64,000 nt of DNA from Paludibacterium yongneupense DSM 18731 (GCF_000422925.1 NZ_KE383959.1:77196-141195); one strand, 5' to 3'. Shown: positions 28,540 to 38,752, counted from the first letter of the stretch. The notes: generated by a model not told the origin, from the letters alone. Numbers and translations are program-made.

Positions 28540-29471
28540 ACACTCCCGCCTTATTGACATTGGATGCGGTCCACGTCCGCTTTCCCGTCGCCCACAACTG
28601 GCTCGGACGCGCCACCGCGCACGCCCACGCGCTCAACGGTGTCTCGCTCGCGGTGAAGGCCGGTGAAACCCTGGGCATCGTCGGCGAGTCGGGTTGCGGC
28701 AAAAGCACACTGGTACACGTTCTGACCGGGCTGCTCGCACCGTCGTCCGGAGCCCTGCACGGCCGCGACGGAGAAGGCACGCGCATGCAAGTCGTGTTTC
28801 AGGACCCGCAATCCTCGCTTGACCCGCGACTGCCGGTGTGGAAAATCATCGCCGAGCCGGCCTGCGTGCTGCAGCACGCCACGGCCGCGCAGCAGCGCGC
28901 GCTCGCGGCTGAGGTCGCGGCCCAGGTCGGCCTGCGCGCAGCAACGCTCGATCGGTATCCGCATGAATTTTCCGGCGGGCAGCGCCAGCGCATCGCCATC
29001 GCGCGCGCGCTGGCGGCGCGGCCGGACATCATCGTGCTGGATGAGCCGACCTCGGCGCTCGACATCTCGGTGCAGGCGCAGATTCTCAACCTGCTGGCCG
29101 AGCTGCAACGCGAACGCGGGCTCACCTATATCCTGATTTCGCACAATGTGTCGGTGGTACGCCATGTCAGCGACCGGGTGGCGGTCATGTATCTGGGGCA
29201 GATCGTCGAAATCGGCACGACCGAACAGGTCCTGAATGCACCGCAACACCCTTATACCCGACTGTTGCTGGATGCGGTTCCGAAACTGGGCACGCCCTTT
29301 GCCACCGATGCGGCAACGACCCGGACCGAACTGCCCGGCAATCGCCAGCTGCCTGCAGGCTGCTTCTTCGCCGAACGCTGCTCGGAGCGCTGCGACGCCT
29401 GCGAACGGCCGCAGAACCTGCTGGACAGCAGCGATGCGACGCGGCAGGTGCGCTGCCATCTGCGCCAGTGA
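28536..29471 (+). CDS. ddpF: Dipeptide ABC transporter ATPase DdpF
   Basis: 311 aa. Walker A is GESGCGKSTLVHV, Q-loop VFQDPQSSLDPR, signature FSGGQRQRIAIARAL and Walker B IIVLDEPTSALD. The C-terminus has CFFAERCSERCDAC. The ATG overlaps the ddpD stop as ATGA. It is the last gene of the operon. The insert between Walker A and Q-loop is short (about 30 residues), a mild compaction. Confidence 0.91.
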   Translation: MNTPALLTLDAVHVRFPVAHNWLGRATAHAHALNGVSLAVKAGETLGIVGESGCGKSTLVHVLTGLLAPSSGALHGRDGEGTRMQVVFQDPQSSLDPRLPVWKIIAEPACVLQHATAAQQRALAAEVAAQVGLRAATLDRYPHEFSGGQRQRIAIARALAARPDIIVLDEPTSALDISVQAQILNLLAELQRERGLTYILISHNVSVVRHVSDRVAVMYLGQIVEIGTTEQVLNAPQHPYTRLLLDAVPKLGTPFATDAATTRTELPGNRQLPAGCFFAERCSERCDACERPQNLLDSSDATRQVRCHLRQ

Positions 29472-29551
29472 ACACAGGGAGACGGGGACGAAAGCGGCGC
29501 GCGTACGCCTCCGAGCGGGCACGGCGGGCTCTGCTGCCGCAGGGCACGAGT

Positions 29552-29965
29552 TCACGCGGGCAAGTGGCAGACGGCCTCGATATTATTGCCTTCCGGGTCA
29601 ATCACGAATGCGCCGTAATAATGGGGATGATAGTGCGGGCGCAGTCCCGGCGCCCCGTTATCCCGCCCACCCGCCTCAAGCGCCGCAGCGTAGAAAGCGT
29701 CGACGCTTTGCCGGTCCTTGGCGCTCCAGCACAGGTGGCATCCTGTCGTCGCCTCGCTCCCCCCGTAGGGGGACTCGCCATCGACAAACCAGGTATCGAT
29801 CCGCTCGCCGTCGGCCTGGCTTGGATCGGGATATCCAAACCCCAGGACATTGAAGCCATGAACGGCTTCATAAGCGACGCGGTAGCCGAGCGTACGCAGT
29901 ATCGGCTCATAGAAAGCCTTGGTCTTCGCGATATCGCGGACACGAAATGTCATGTGGTCCAGCAT
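29552..29965 (-). CDS. VOC family (glyoxalase/dioxygenase fold) protein
   Basis: 137 aa. The start MLDHMTFRVRDIAKTKAFYE and the second half CHLCWSAKDRQSVDAFYAAALEAGG, then YGAFVIDPEGNNIEAVCH are the two paired beta-alpha-beta units of vicinal-oxygen-chelate proteins. Possible metal ligands are H4, H79 and E131 by pattern. The substrate is unknown. The ATG at 29965 has AAGGAG 8 nt upstream, better than an upstream GTG. Confidence 0.82.
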   Translation of the reverse strand: MLDHMTFRVRDIAKTKAFYEPILRTLGYRVAYEAVHGFNVLGFGYPDPSQADGERIDTWFVDGESPYGGSEATTGCHLCWSAKDRQSVDAFYAAALEAGGRDNGAPGLRPHYHPHYYGAFVIDPEGNNIEAVCHLPA

Positions 29966-30086
29966 GGGATGCACTCCTTTTCATTTGTGACGGTCGGTAG
30001 CGACAATCAGAATACACAATGGAGTATGCATTAAGCATTGCCGCATGGTTCGATACAACGGCAAAATCGCTGCCCTGCCGATCCCC

Positions 30087-30986
30087 TTACTCGCGCTCAC
30101 GCCACGCAGCCGCCAGCGCTTCGGTAAACACCTGCAGCTTGGCCGGTGGCCGAGGCAGTGCCCTCAGCAGGTGGATTTCTTCTTGGCGCCGGGCTGGATC
30201 GTCAAATACGGTGACGAGCTTTCCGTGAGCGCCGGCGAGTCCCGTGACCCACGTCGGCAGGTAGGCCAGGCCCAGCCCTGCCATGGCTGCCAGCAGTAAT
30301 GCCTCGTAATCATCGCAAACCAGCACATTGTCGTCGGCGTTCTCCGGTATGAGTCCTGCCGCTCTCAGGCCGCGCCAGCCCAAGCCATCCGGGTCGTGGC
30401 GCTTGTCCAGCAAGCGGTGGCCGATCAGATCCGCAAGCGAGTCTGGCTGCCCGTGCTCGCTCAGATAGTCAGGGCTCGCGCAGATTGACCAGCACTGTGT
30501 CCCCAGGCGCAGCGCATAGAACCGGCTGTCCTTGAGCGGACCAATGCGGATCACCGCATCCAGGCGCTCGCGCGTCGGATCGGCCTGCCGCTCGGTGAAA
30601 TCCAGTTCTACGCGCAAGGCGGGGTAGCGTGCGAGCAGGTCGGGCAGCAGCGGCAGGACGAGATGGCGGCCGAAGGTGGGGAGGCAGGCCACCCGCAATA
30701 CGCCTCGCGGTTCATCGCCCAGGGTGGCGACCTCGGCGCGCAGGTCCACCAGTTCATCGAGCAGGGCGGGGACGCGGGACAGAAAGAGTTCACCCGCATC
30801 GGTGAGGGCCAGTCCGCGCGTGGATCGCACAAACAAGCGCGTGCCCAGCGCCGCTTCCAGTGCGTCGATCTGGCGGATCACCGAGGACGGCGCCACCCCC
30901 TGGCGGCCGGCCACGGCGGAAAAGCTGGATGCCCGGGCGACGGCCACGAAAACTGGCAGGTATTCTGCATAGCTAATTGACTGCAT
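30087..30986 (-). CDS. LysR family transcriptional regulator
   Basis: 299 aa. The winged helix-turn-helix is at residues 8-66 (FVAVARASSFSAVAGRQGVAPSS, then QIDALEAALGTRLFVRSTRG), followed by a LysR substrate-binding domain (GVLRVACLPTFGRHLVLPLL). It is divergent from the MFS gene with 106 nt between, the classic arrangement for a regulator of the neighbouring transporter. Confidence 0.9.
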   Translation of the reverse strand: MQSISYAEYLPVFVAVARASSFSAVAGRQGVAPSSVIRQIDALEAALGTRLFVRSTRGLALTDAGELFLSRVPALLDELVDLRAEVATLGDEPRGVLRVACLPTFGRHLVLPLLPDLLARYPALRVELDFTERQADPTRERLDAVIRIGPLKDSRFYALRLGTQCWSICASPDYLSEHGQPDSLADLIGHRLLDKRHDPDGLGWRGLRAAGLIPENADDNVLVCDDYEALLLAAMAGLGLAYLPTWVTGLAGAHGKLVTVFDDPARRQEEIHLLRALPRPPAKLQVFTEALAAAWRERE

Positions 30987-31092
30987 TCTTGCATATTACG
31001 CAAAACCGTTGCGCGCTGCAGCTGCATTCTACTGACCCAGCAATGAGCCTAGTATTGCTCCGCGATGAAACAGTATGAATGGAGTTTGTGAA

Positions 31093-32295
31093 ATGGCTTT
31101 GCTTCCTCATGACACGACGCCGCTTTCCGGGCGCAGCGTGCTGGTGTTGTCGGCGACCTGCGGTTTTGCCGTGGCGACTCTGTATTACAGCCAGCCGTTG
31201 CTGCCCATGATGGCGGCGAGTTTTGGCGCGAGCGCCTCTGCCCAGGGTTCCATTGCCATGCTGACGCAGCTCGGCTATGCCGCGGGTTTGCTGCTTTTCG
31301 GTCCGCTGGGCGACCGGCTTGAGCGGCGCGGGCTGATCACCCTGCTGCTGTTGGCGAACATCTCGGGCTTGGCGCTTTGCGCAACGGCGAACAGTCTGGA
31401 TTGGCTGCTGGCCGCCTCCACCCTGGTCGGGCTGACAGCGGTAAGCGCGCAGATCATCATTCCAGCGGTTTCCGGCCTGGCCGATCCCGCGCGACGCGGT
31501 CAAACCGTGGGCAGGCTGATGAGCGGCCTGTTCGCAGGAACACTGATGGCGCGCACCATCAGCGGATTTGTGGGGGCGCACGCGGGCTGGCGCGCAATGT
31601 TCTTGTTGGCCGCCTTGCTCGACATGGCCTTGATCGCGCTGGTCAATTATCACCTGCCAAAAACGCCGCCGGACAGCGAGCTGCCCTATGCGAAGCTGCT
31701 GGCTTCACTGTGGCAACTGCCTGCGCAGCAGCCATTGCTGCGCGAGGCCTGCCTCGTCGGCTTCCTGCTGTTTGCTGCATTCAACGTTCTGTGGGGCTCG
31801 CTGGCGATGATGCTGGCGCGGCCGCCCTACGGCTATGGCAGCGAGGTGGCGGGACTGTTCGGGCTGATAGGGATCGCAGGCATGTGTGCGTCCCCCACCA
31901 TTGGCCGTTTGGTCGACCGATGGGGCGGACGCCGGATCGTTGCACTGGCGGCCGGGCTGGTGATGATCGCGTTCGCGTTGATTGCCGCGGCATCCTGGAA
32001 CCTGGGCATGCTGATAGCGGGAGTGGTGGTGCTCGACCTCGGAAGCCGGGCCAATCTGGTGGCCAATCAGACGCGCCTCTATGCGCTACTGACCCAGGCG
32101 CGCGGACGGCTGAACACCCTGTTCATGGCGAGCTATTTCCTGGGCGGCGCAGTGGGCTCGGCCCTGGGTGGCGCGGCGGCGAGCCAATATGGCTGGCCGG
32201 GGGTGGCTGCCGCCGGCGTGCTCCTGGCTGCGGGGGCGTTCGGGACGGTTGTGCTGTGCCGTACGGCCGGACGTGTCGCTGATCCTGTCGGATGA
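31093..32295 (+). CDS. MFS transporter, drug/sugar efflux type
   Basis: 400 aa with 12 hydrophobic segments. The loop 2-3 motif is GPLGDRLERRGLI, and the start contains FAVATLYYSQPLLPMMA, as in YnfM/CynX-like MFS exporters. The ATG at 31093 has GGAG 8 nt upstream; an ATG six codons earlier is weaker. Likely under the divergent LysR regulator. The substrate is unknown. Confidence 0.87.
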   Translation: MALLPHDTTPLSGRSVLVLSATCGFAVATLYYSQPLLPMMAASFGASASAQGSIAMLTQLGYAAGLLLFGPLGDRLERRGLITLLLLANISGLALCATANSLDWLLAASTLVGLTAVSAQIIIPAVSGLADPARRGQTVGRLMSGLFAGTLMARTISGFVGAHAGWRAMFLLAALLDMALIALVNYHLPKTPPDSELPYAKLLASLWQLPAQQPLLREACLVGFLLFAAFNVLWGSLAMMLARPPYGYGSEVAGLFGLIGIAGMCASPTIGRLVDRWGGRRIVALAAGLVMIAFALIAAASWNLGMLIAGVVVLDLGSRANLVANQTRLYALLTQARGRLNTLFMASYFLGGAVGSALGGAAASQYGWPGVAAAGVLLAAGAFGTVVLCRTAGRVADPVG

Positions 32296-32446
32296 GCCTC
32301 TTCTGATTCATACCGCCAGTATGGCTATGCCGTCAGGGGCTCGCTCGCAGCGACCCCGCAACTCGCGTCCACCCACAAACAGGCCGTTGCCCGGGTGGCA
32401 GAGGGGGGTGATTTTGACACAACGGCCCGAACAGCTGCATTTCACT

Positions 32447-32475
32447 GCGGATTCAACCGGTGGACGCAACACCCT
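32447..32475 (+). mobile_element. IS30-like terminal inverted repeat, solo end
   Basis: TGCGGATTCAACCGGTGGAC followed by GCAACACC resembles the IS30 family end, which from memory starts TGTAGATTCAATTGGTCAAC and continues GCAACA. The orientation places the element to the right, but no IS30 transposase or opposite end is visible before the esterase gene. The rest of 32296-32622 contains a GC hairpin near 32340 and no gene. Probably a relic left by deletion. Confidence 0.4.
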
Positions 32476-32622
32476 ATAACTGCATTATGCTGATGCAAGA
32501 ATTTTCATGCATGAAGTGGGCGGGCGAGGCGGGGCTTCGATGGCGCGCGCGTGGCGCAGATCGTCAAGGATCAGCCACAATTTGTATCGCACCTTTTCCT
32601 TGTCATTGCATCGGGAGATCAC

Positions 32623-33576
32623 ATGATTCGTCTGTTCTTTGCCTATGTCTGTTCGCTGTTCCTGCTTTCTGGTGTCGCCGTTGCCGAACAATCCTCGGCG
32701 CCGGCAGTAGTACTACCACCTGCACAGTCAATTAGCCTTTGGCCACAGCAAGCACCGGGGGGAGACATGGTGCTCGGGGAGGAACGCAGCAATGCGGTGG
32801 GAACCGTTCATCACGTTGTCCACGCGCGGATGGAGATCTATCGGCCTTCCAGGCCGAATGGCACGGCAGTGCTGATCATCGCTGGAGGGGGGTACGCTGG
32901 CATCGCGATTGGCCACGAATCACAGCCAGCGGCACGCTGGTTGCTTGCACTTGGAGTAACCCCTGTCATTCTCTATTACCGCCTGCCAGCTGATGGGTGG
33001 CTGCCGGTCGCTCCGTTTCAGGATGCCCAGCGAGCAATGCGTTTGCTACGCGCGCAGGCAGGAAAGCTGCAAATTGACCCGCAGCATATTGGCGTGCTGG
33101 GATTTTCTGCCGGCGGTAACCTGGCAGGTATTACTGCTACTCGTTTTTCCGAAACATTCTATGCCGCTGTCGATGATGCCGACCGACTATCATCGCGCCC
33201 TGATTTTGCCGGGCTGATTTATCCGGTTATTTCGCTGAGAGCACCTTTCAATACAACCCGGTCTAGCCATCATCTTGCGCTGCAGCCCGATTCGGTGAGT
33301 GCTTATTCAGTCGAACTGCATGTCGATCAAGGAACGCCACCGACCTTTCTGGCTCAGGCAGCGGATGATCCTATTGCCAACATCGGCAACAGTTTGCTCA
33401 TGTTCGATGCGCTTCACCGGCAGAAGATTCCGGTCGCATTACACATCTTTCCCAGCGGAGGGCACGGGTGGGGGATCGGCAAACCGGGAACGCTCGAAAC
33501 CGCTTGGCCTCAGCTGTTTGCCGATTGGGCGACGTCTTGTGGCTTTCCGCTCGCGACAGTTGCACGCACGAAATAA
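32623..33576 (+). CDS. Secreted alpha/beta hydrolase (acetyl-esterase/BD-FAE type)
   Basis: 317 aa. A signal peptide (MIRLFFAYVCSLFLLSGVAVA, cut before EQ) predicts export. The oxyanion region IIAGGGYAGIAIGHE, nucleophile elbow GVLGFSAGG, acid DDPIAN and histidine SGGHGWG give a complete triad. Homologues deacetylate xylan or other carbohydrate esters. The gene is more AT-rich than its neighbours and lies beside an integrase remnant and an IS-like end, which suggests transfer. GGGAGA precedes the ATG at 32623. Confidence 0.85.
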   Translation: MIRLFFAYVCSLFLLSGVAVAEQSSAPAVVLPPAQSISLWPQQAPGGDMVLGEERSNAVGTVHHVVHARMEIYRPSRPNGTAVLIIAGGGYAGIAIGHESQPAARWLLALGVTPVILYYRLPADGWLPVAPFQDAQRAMRLLRAQAGKLQIDPQHIGVLGFSAGGNLAGITATRFSETFYAAVDDADRLSSRPDFAGLIYPVISLRAPFNTTRSSHHLALQPDSVSAYSVELHVDQGTPPTFLAQAADDPIANIGNSLLMFDALHRQKIPVALHIFPSGGHGWGIGKPGTLETAWPQLFADWATSCGFPLATVARTK

Positions 33577-33794
33577 CGCAAGAAAGCCCTGTCTCGTATC
33601 GTCGCGATGTCCGGCAACGGCCTCACGAGCTCGGGAGGAGAGATTCCGCGGTCGGGCACAATCTCAAGTCGAGAGCAGTAGGCGTCCCCTTCTTTCTCAG
33701 TTTCAAACGTAAAAGAAACGGGCCTCGGCAGCAGTCCCTTGCGCCTGACGGTGAACTCCCAGCTCCCGCTAGATCGTAGCCTTTTCGTGGCCAT
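33510..33794 (-). pseudogene. Phage-type tyrosine integrase, N-terminal fragment
   Basis: The open frame begins MATKRLRSSGSWEFTVRRKG, then SFTFETEKEGDAY and DRGISPPEL. This is the start of a site-specific integrase N-terminal region of the kind in betaproteobacterial prophages. Only about 70 residues are family-like; the rest runs antisense into the esterase gene, and the core-binding and catalytic domains (R-H-R-Y) are missing. It starts 130 nt from the tRNA-Cys 3-prime end, where integrases usually lie. Nonfunctional. Confidence 0.7.
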
Positions 33795-33884
33795 GGAAAT
33801 CTCGCGTATACGGCAATGAGCATAGTGCACGGGTGGTTCGCCACTTTTTGCGAGCGATCCGAAATCAAGGGAAACCAGATACAC

Positions 33885-33919
33885 AAAAGCCCTGCAACTC
33901 ATTGAGTTACAGGGCTTTT
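33885..33919 (-). terminator. Intrinsic terminator of the tRNA-Gly/Cys transcript
   Basis: Near-perfect 16-bp inverted repeat (AAAAGCCCTGCAACTC / GAGTTACAGGGCTTTT) with a 3-nt loop. On the minus strand it ends in TTTT, 5 nt beyond the tRNA-Cys 3-prime end. Confidence 0.85.
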
Positions 33920-33923
33920 CTAT

Positions 33924-33997
33924 TGGAGGCGGGGGTCGGAATCGAACCGGCGTACACGGCTTTGCAGGCCGCTGCATAACCACTCTGCCACCCCGCC
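33924..33997 (-). tRNA. tRNA-Cys (anticodon GCA)
   Basis: 74 nt with encoded CCA. Acceptor GGCGGGG pairs CCCCGCC, anticodon loop CTGCAAA, T-loop GTTCGATTC. Last gene of the tRNA transcript, 40 nt after the final tRNA-Gly. Confidence 0.96.
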
Positions 33998-34037
33998 ATG
34001 AGGGGCTTCAAATCGCCTTGGGCAATCTGATGAAAAC

Positions 34038-34113
34038 TGGAGCGGGAAACGAGGCTCGAACTCGCGACCTCAACCTTGGCAAGGTTGCGCTCTACCAACT
34101 GAGCTATTCCCGC
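34038..34113 (-). tRNA. tRNA-Gly (anticodon GCC), copy 5 in transcription order
   Basis: 76 nt with CCA. Acceptor GCGGGAA/TTCCCGC, anticodon loop TTGCCAA, T-loop GTTCGAGCC. Identical to the four other copies. Confidence 0.96.
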
Positions 34114-34145
34114 GTCGCATACAACATCTAAAACCAGCATAACGG

Positions 34146-34221
34146 TGGAGCGGGAAACGAGGCTCGAACTCGCGACCTCAACCTTGGCAAGGTTGCGCTC
34201 TACCAACTGAGCTATTCCCGC
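34146..34221 (-). tRNA. tRNA-Gly (anticodon GCC), copy 4
   Basis: Identical 76-nt gene. The 32-nt spacer downstream of it is identical to the one downstream of copy 3, so gene plus spacer is a recent 108-bp tandem duplication. Confidence 0.96.
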
Positions 34222-34253
34222 GTCGCATACAACATCTAAAACCAGCATAACGG

Positions 34254-34329
34254 TGGAGCGGGAAACGAGGCTCGAACTCGCGACCTCAACCTTGGCAAGG
34301 TTGCGCTCTACCAACTGAGCTATTCCCGC
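34254..34329 (-). tRNA. tRNA-Gly (anticodon GCC), copy 3
   Basis: Identical 76-nt gene with CCA. Same anticodon loop and T-loop as its neighbours. Confidence 0.96.
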
Positions 34330-34359
34330 ATCGCATACGACATCAAAACCGGCAAACGG

Positions 34360-34435
34360 TGGAGCGGGAAACGAGGCTCGAACTCGCGACCTCAACCTTG
34401 GCAAGGTTGCGCTCTACCAACTGAGCTATTCCCGC
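34360..34435 (-). tRNA. tRNA-Gly (anticodon GCC), copy 2
   Basis: Identical 76-nt gene with CCA. The spacer to copy 3 is 30 nt and a diverged version of the 32-nt spacers. Confidence 0.96.
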
Positions 34436-34461
34436 ATCGACACATGACTACCGAAAAGCGC

Positions 34462-34537
34462 TGGAGCGGGAAACGAGGCTCGAACTCGCGACCTCAACCT
34501 TGGCAAGGTTGCGCTCTACCAACTGAGCTATTCCCGC
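34462..34537 (-). tRNA. tRNA-Gly (anticodon GCC), copy 1
   Basis: Identical 76-nt gene with CCA, first behind the promoter at 34578-34605 and 72 nt after the pgsA stop. Confidence 0.96.
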
Positions 34538-34577
34538 TTGGACTTTTCGTCCCGGCGTCACCACCGAGAGATTGCGA

Positions 34578-34605
34578 ATTATAAAGATTAATCCGTTTCT
34601 GTCAA
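34578..34605 (-). promoter_or_regulatory. Consensus promoter of the tRNA-Gly/Cys cluster
   Basis: Minus strand TTGACA, 16 nt, TATAAT: both boxes are perfect consensus. It starts just after the pgsA stop and drives the tRNA genes independently of pgsA. No GC-only discriminator is obvious. Confidence 0.85.
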
Positions 34606-34609
34606 CCGT

Positions 34610-35191
34610 TCAGACGTCGATTTTTTTACCCTTGAACTCGTGGGCAGCCATTCTCAGGTAGTAAACCATTGACCACAAAGTCAAAATCACGGCGACCACC
34701 ATACACAGATTTCCAAGCGTCCAGGTATCGATGCCGGGGATGATGGGACCGTCGTACAGCAGCATCAATATCGCCACCATCTGCGCCGTGGTCTTGAGCT
34801 TGCCGATATAGGCCACGGCCACGCTCTTGCGGCTGCCCATCTCCGCCATCCATTCGCGCAGCGCGGAGATGGCGATTTCACGGCCGATGATGATCATCGC
34901 CATCCAGCCCGGCGTGCGGTTCAGTTCGACCAGCAGGATCAGGGCCGCCGCCACGATCAGTTTGTCGGCGACCGGGTCGAGAAAGGCGCCGAAGGCGGAG
35001 GTCTGCCCGAGACGGCGGGCGAGGAAGCCGTCAGCCCAGTCCGTAAAAGCCGCCAGCGCAAAAATGACGGCACCGGTCGTATTGCGCATATCGGACAGCA
35101 GAATGCTGTCCGGCAGGAAAAATACAGCCACGCAGATCGGAATCAGGACAACCCTGAACCAGGTCAACAGGATGGGTAGGTTAAACGGCAT
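34610..35191 (-). CDS. pgsA: CDP-diacylglycerol--glycerol-3-phosphate 3-phosphatidyltransferase
   Basis: 193 aa membrane enzyme making phosphatidylglycerophosphate, the committed step to phosphatidylglycerol. The CDP-alcohol phosphotransferase motif DG-x2-AR-x8-G-x3-D-x3-D is visible in DGFLARRLGQTSAFGAFLDP plus VADKL. It starts MPFNLPILLTWFRVVLIP. Downstream of uvrC, a widely conserved gene pair; 31-nt gap. Confidence 0.95.
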   Translation of the reverse strand: MPFNLPILLTWFRVVLIPICVAVFFLPDSILLSDMRNTTGAVIFALAAFTDWADGFLARRLGQTSAFGAFLDPVADKLIVAAALILLVELNRTPGWMAMIIIGREIAISALREWMAEMGSRKSVAVAYIGKLKTTAQMVAILMLLYDGPIIPGIDTWTLGNLCMVVAVILTLWSMVYYLRMAAHEFKGKKIDV

Positions 35192-35222
35192 CGTCGCTTC
35201 TTGTTGTTGGCCGCACTACGGT

Positions 35223-37028
35223 TCAGTGCAGGGTGTTATAAATCTGTTCGGCCAGCGTCAGGCTGATGCCTTCCACCTGGGCCAGATCATCGATACTGGC
35301 TGCCGCCACGCCGCGCAGGCCGCCGAAGCGCGTGAGCAGCCGCTGCCGGCGCTTGGCGCCGACGCCGGGGATATCTTCCAGCGTCGACGAGGTGCGCGCC
35401 TTCGCGCGCCGCGCACGGTGCCCGGTAATGGCGAACCGGTGCGCCTCGTCGCGCACGGTCTGGATCAGGTGCAGCGCGGGATGGTCGCTCGGCAATTGTA
35501 GCGTTTTTTGCTGATACGGGAGGACCAGCGTCTCCAGGCCCGGCTTGCGCCCTTCCCCCTTGGCCACGCCGACGATGGTCAGGTCCAGCCCCAGTTCGGC
35601 GAACACCTCCAGCGCGACCCCCACCTGCCCTTTACCGCCGTCTATCAGTACGATGTCGGGCCGTTTGCCTTCGCCAGCCGCGAGCTTGCCGTAGCGGCGG
35701 CTCAGGACCTCGCGCATCGCGCCATAATCGTCGCCGGCCTTGGCCGTTTCGATATTGTAGCGCCGATATTCTGACGGTTGTATGGCGGTATGATCATAAA
35801 CCACGCACGAGGCGACCGTTGCCTCGCCCATGGTATGGCTGATGTCGAAGCATTCGATGCGTTGCACCCCCTCCAGCCCCAGCGCTTCGTTCAGCAACTG
35901 CACCCGGTGCGTCTGCGTGGCCTGCCCTGCCAGTTTTTGCCCGAGTGCCAGCATCGCGTTTTTCTCGGCCATGGTCAGCCAGATCCGCCGCTCTCCGTTT
36001 GGATTGCTGATCAAGGTCAGCTTGCGTTCGGACTGCAGCGCCAGATGATCGCACAGCAAGGGGTCGATCTCGCCATTGACGATGAGCACCGGCGGGATGG
36101 CGCCCCCCAGATAGTGCTGCGCGAGGAAGGCTTCAAGCACGGCCTGCGGCGAGTCGCCATCGTCGTTGCGCGGAAAATGGCTTTTGTCGCCAAGGTGGCG
36201 CCCGCCGCGAATCATGACCAGATTGACACAGCAAACCCCGTCTTGCGTCGCCACCGCGACCACATCCGCGTCGAGCTGGTTCGAGTTGCTGGAAACGAAC
36301 TGCTTCTCCTGCATCCGCGACAGGGCCTGGATCTGATCGCGCAGCTCGGCAGCGGTTTCGAACTCCAGCGCTTCCGCCGCAGCGTTCATGCGCACGCTCA
36401 AGGCATCGAGCAATTCGTTTTGCTTGCCTTGCAGAAAGGCGACCGCGCTGGCGACATCGGCGCGGTAGTCCGCATCAGCGATCAGGCCGACGCACGGCCC
36501 CGAGCAGCGCTTGATCTGAAAGAGCAGGCACGGGCGCGAACGGTTGCCGAATACGCTGTCCTCGCAGGTCCGCAGCCGAAACACTTTCTGCAGCATCTGG
36601 ATGCTTTCGCGCACGGCATAGCTATTGGGGAAAGGACCGAAAAACTGATTGGGCCGTTTCGCCTCGCCGCGATAATAGGCAAGCCGCGGATAATCGTGCG
36701 CGGTCAACATCAGATAGGGGTAAGACTTGTCGTCGCGAAACAGGATGTTGTATTTCGGCGTCAACGCCTTGATCAGGTTGTTTTCCAGTATCAGCGCCTC
36801 GGCCTCCGAGCGCGTCACCGTGGTCTCGATGGCGGCGATCTGGCGCACCATCAGGCGTATGCGCGGCGACAGGTCGTTTTTCTGGAAATAGGAACTCACG
36901 CGCCGCTTGAGATCGACGGCCTTGCCGACGTACAGGACTTTTCCGCCCTGATCCAGCATGCGGTAGACACCGGGCAAAGACGGCAGGCCGGCCAGGACCG
37001 GCTTGGGATCAAACGGGGCGACAGCCAT
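35223..37028 (-). CDS. uvrC: UvrABC excinuclease subunit C
   Basis: 601 aa. The GIY-YIG 3-prime nuclease is at about 13-95 ([20 protein letters not shown], then [10 protein letters not shown]). A UVR motif follows near 200-235 ([16 protein letters not shown]). The RNase H-like 5-prime nuclease covers the middle ([30 protein letters not shown]), and two helix-hairpin-helix units end the protein ([14 protein letters not shown]). It makes both incisions of nucleotide excision repair. ATG 37028 with GGAGA upstream; an in-frame start at 37082 is not family-like. Confidence 0.96.
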   Translation of the reverse strand: MAVAPFDPKPVLAGLPSLPGVYRMLDQGGKVLYVGKAVDLKRRVSSYFQKNDLSPRIRLMVRQIAAIETTVTRSEAEALILENNLIKALTPKYNILFRDDKSYPYLMLTAHDYPRLAYYRGEAKRPNQFFGPFPNSYAVRESIQMLQKVFRLRTCEDSVFGNRSRPCLLFQIKRCSGPCVGLIADADYRADVASAVAFLQGKQNELLDALSVRMNAAAEALEFETAAELRDQIQALSRMQEKQFVSSNSNQLDADVVAVATQDGVCCVNLVMIRGGRHLGDKSHFPRNDDGDSPQAVLEAFLAQHYLGGAIPPVLIVNGEIDPLLCDHLALQSERKLTLISNPNGERRIWLTMAEKNAMLALGQKLAGQATQTHRVQLLNEALGLEGVQRIECFDISHTMGEATVASCVVYDHTAIQPSEYRRYNIETAKAGDDYGAMREVLSRRYGKLAAGEGKRPDIVLIDGGKGQVGVALEVFAELGLDLTIVGVAKGEGRKPGLETLVLPYQQKTLQLPSDHPALHLIQTVRDEAHRFAITGHRARRAKARTSSTLEDIPGVGAKRRQRLLTRFGGLRGVAAASIDDLAQVEGISLTLAEQIYNTLH

Positions 37029-37100
37029 GACCGTCTCCGGGCTGGATGCAGCGCGACCGCGCGCGCCCGTGCGAAGCGGCAAAGCCGCTGAAATGGGTAG

Positions 37101-38624
<1,524 letters not shown>

Positions 38625-38650
38625 AAACCGGCGCTGCCTTAGGGTAGGAG

Positions 38651-38684
38651 AAAGCGCCCCGCCATGCGGGGCGCTTTCATTTTG
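38651..38684 (+). terminator. Intrinsic terminator of guaB
   Basis: AAAGCGCCCCGC and GCGGGGCGCTTT pair around a CAT loop, followed by CATTTTG, 27 nt after the guaB stop. The short T tract is moderate. Confidence 0.8.
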
Positions 38685-38752
38685 ATTGGCGTGTGCGCAC
38701 ACCATGAGCGACATGCGCTAGACTAATGTCTTTCCATGCTCAACCTCCATCC

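Noticed and set aside
9747-32460. 16-bp direct repeat CTGCGGATTCAACCGG at 9747-9762 and 32445-32460, which could be taken for attachment sites
   Set aside because: One chance 16-mer match is expected at about this rate in 64 kb. Flanks differ at once, and the right copy is better explained as part of an IS30-like end.
34114-34253. Regular 32-nt spacers between 76-nt repeats resembling a CRISPR array
   Set aside because: The repeats are tRNA-Gly genes, and two of the spacers are identical, unlike CRISPR spacers.
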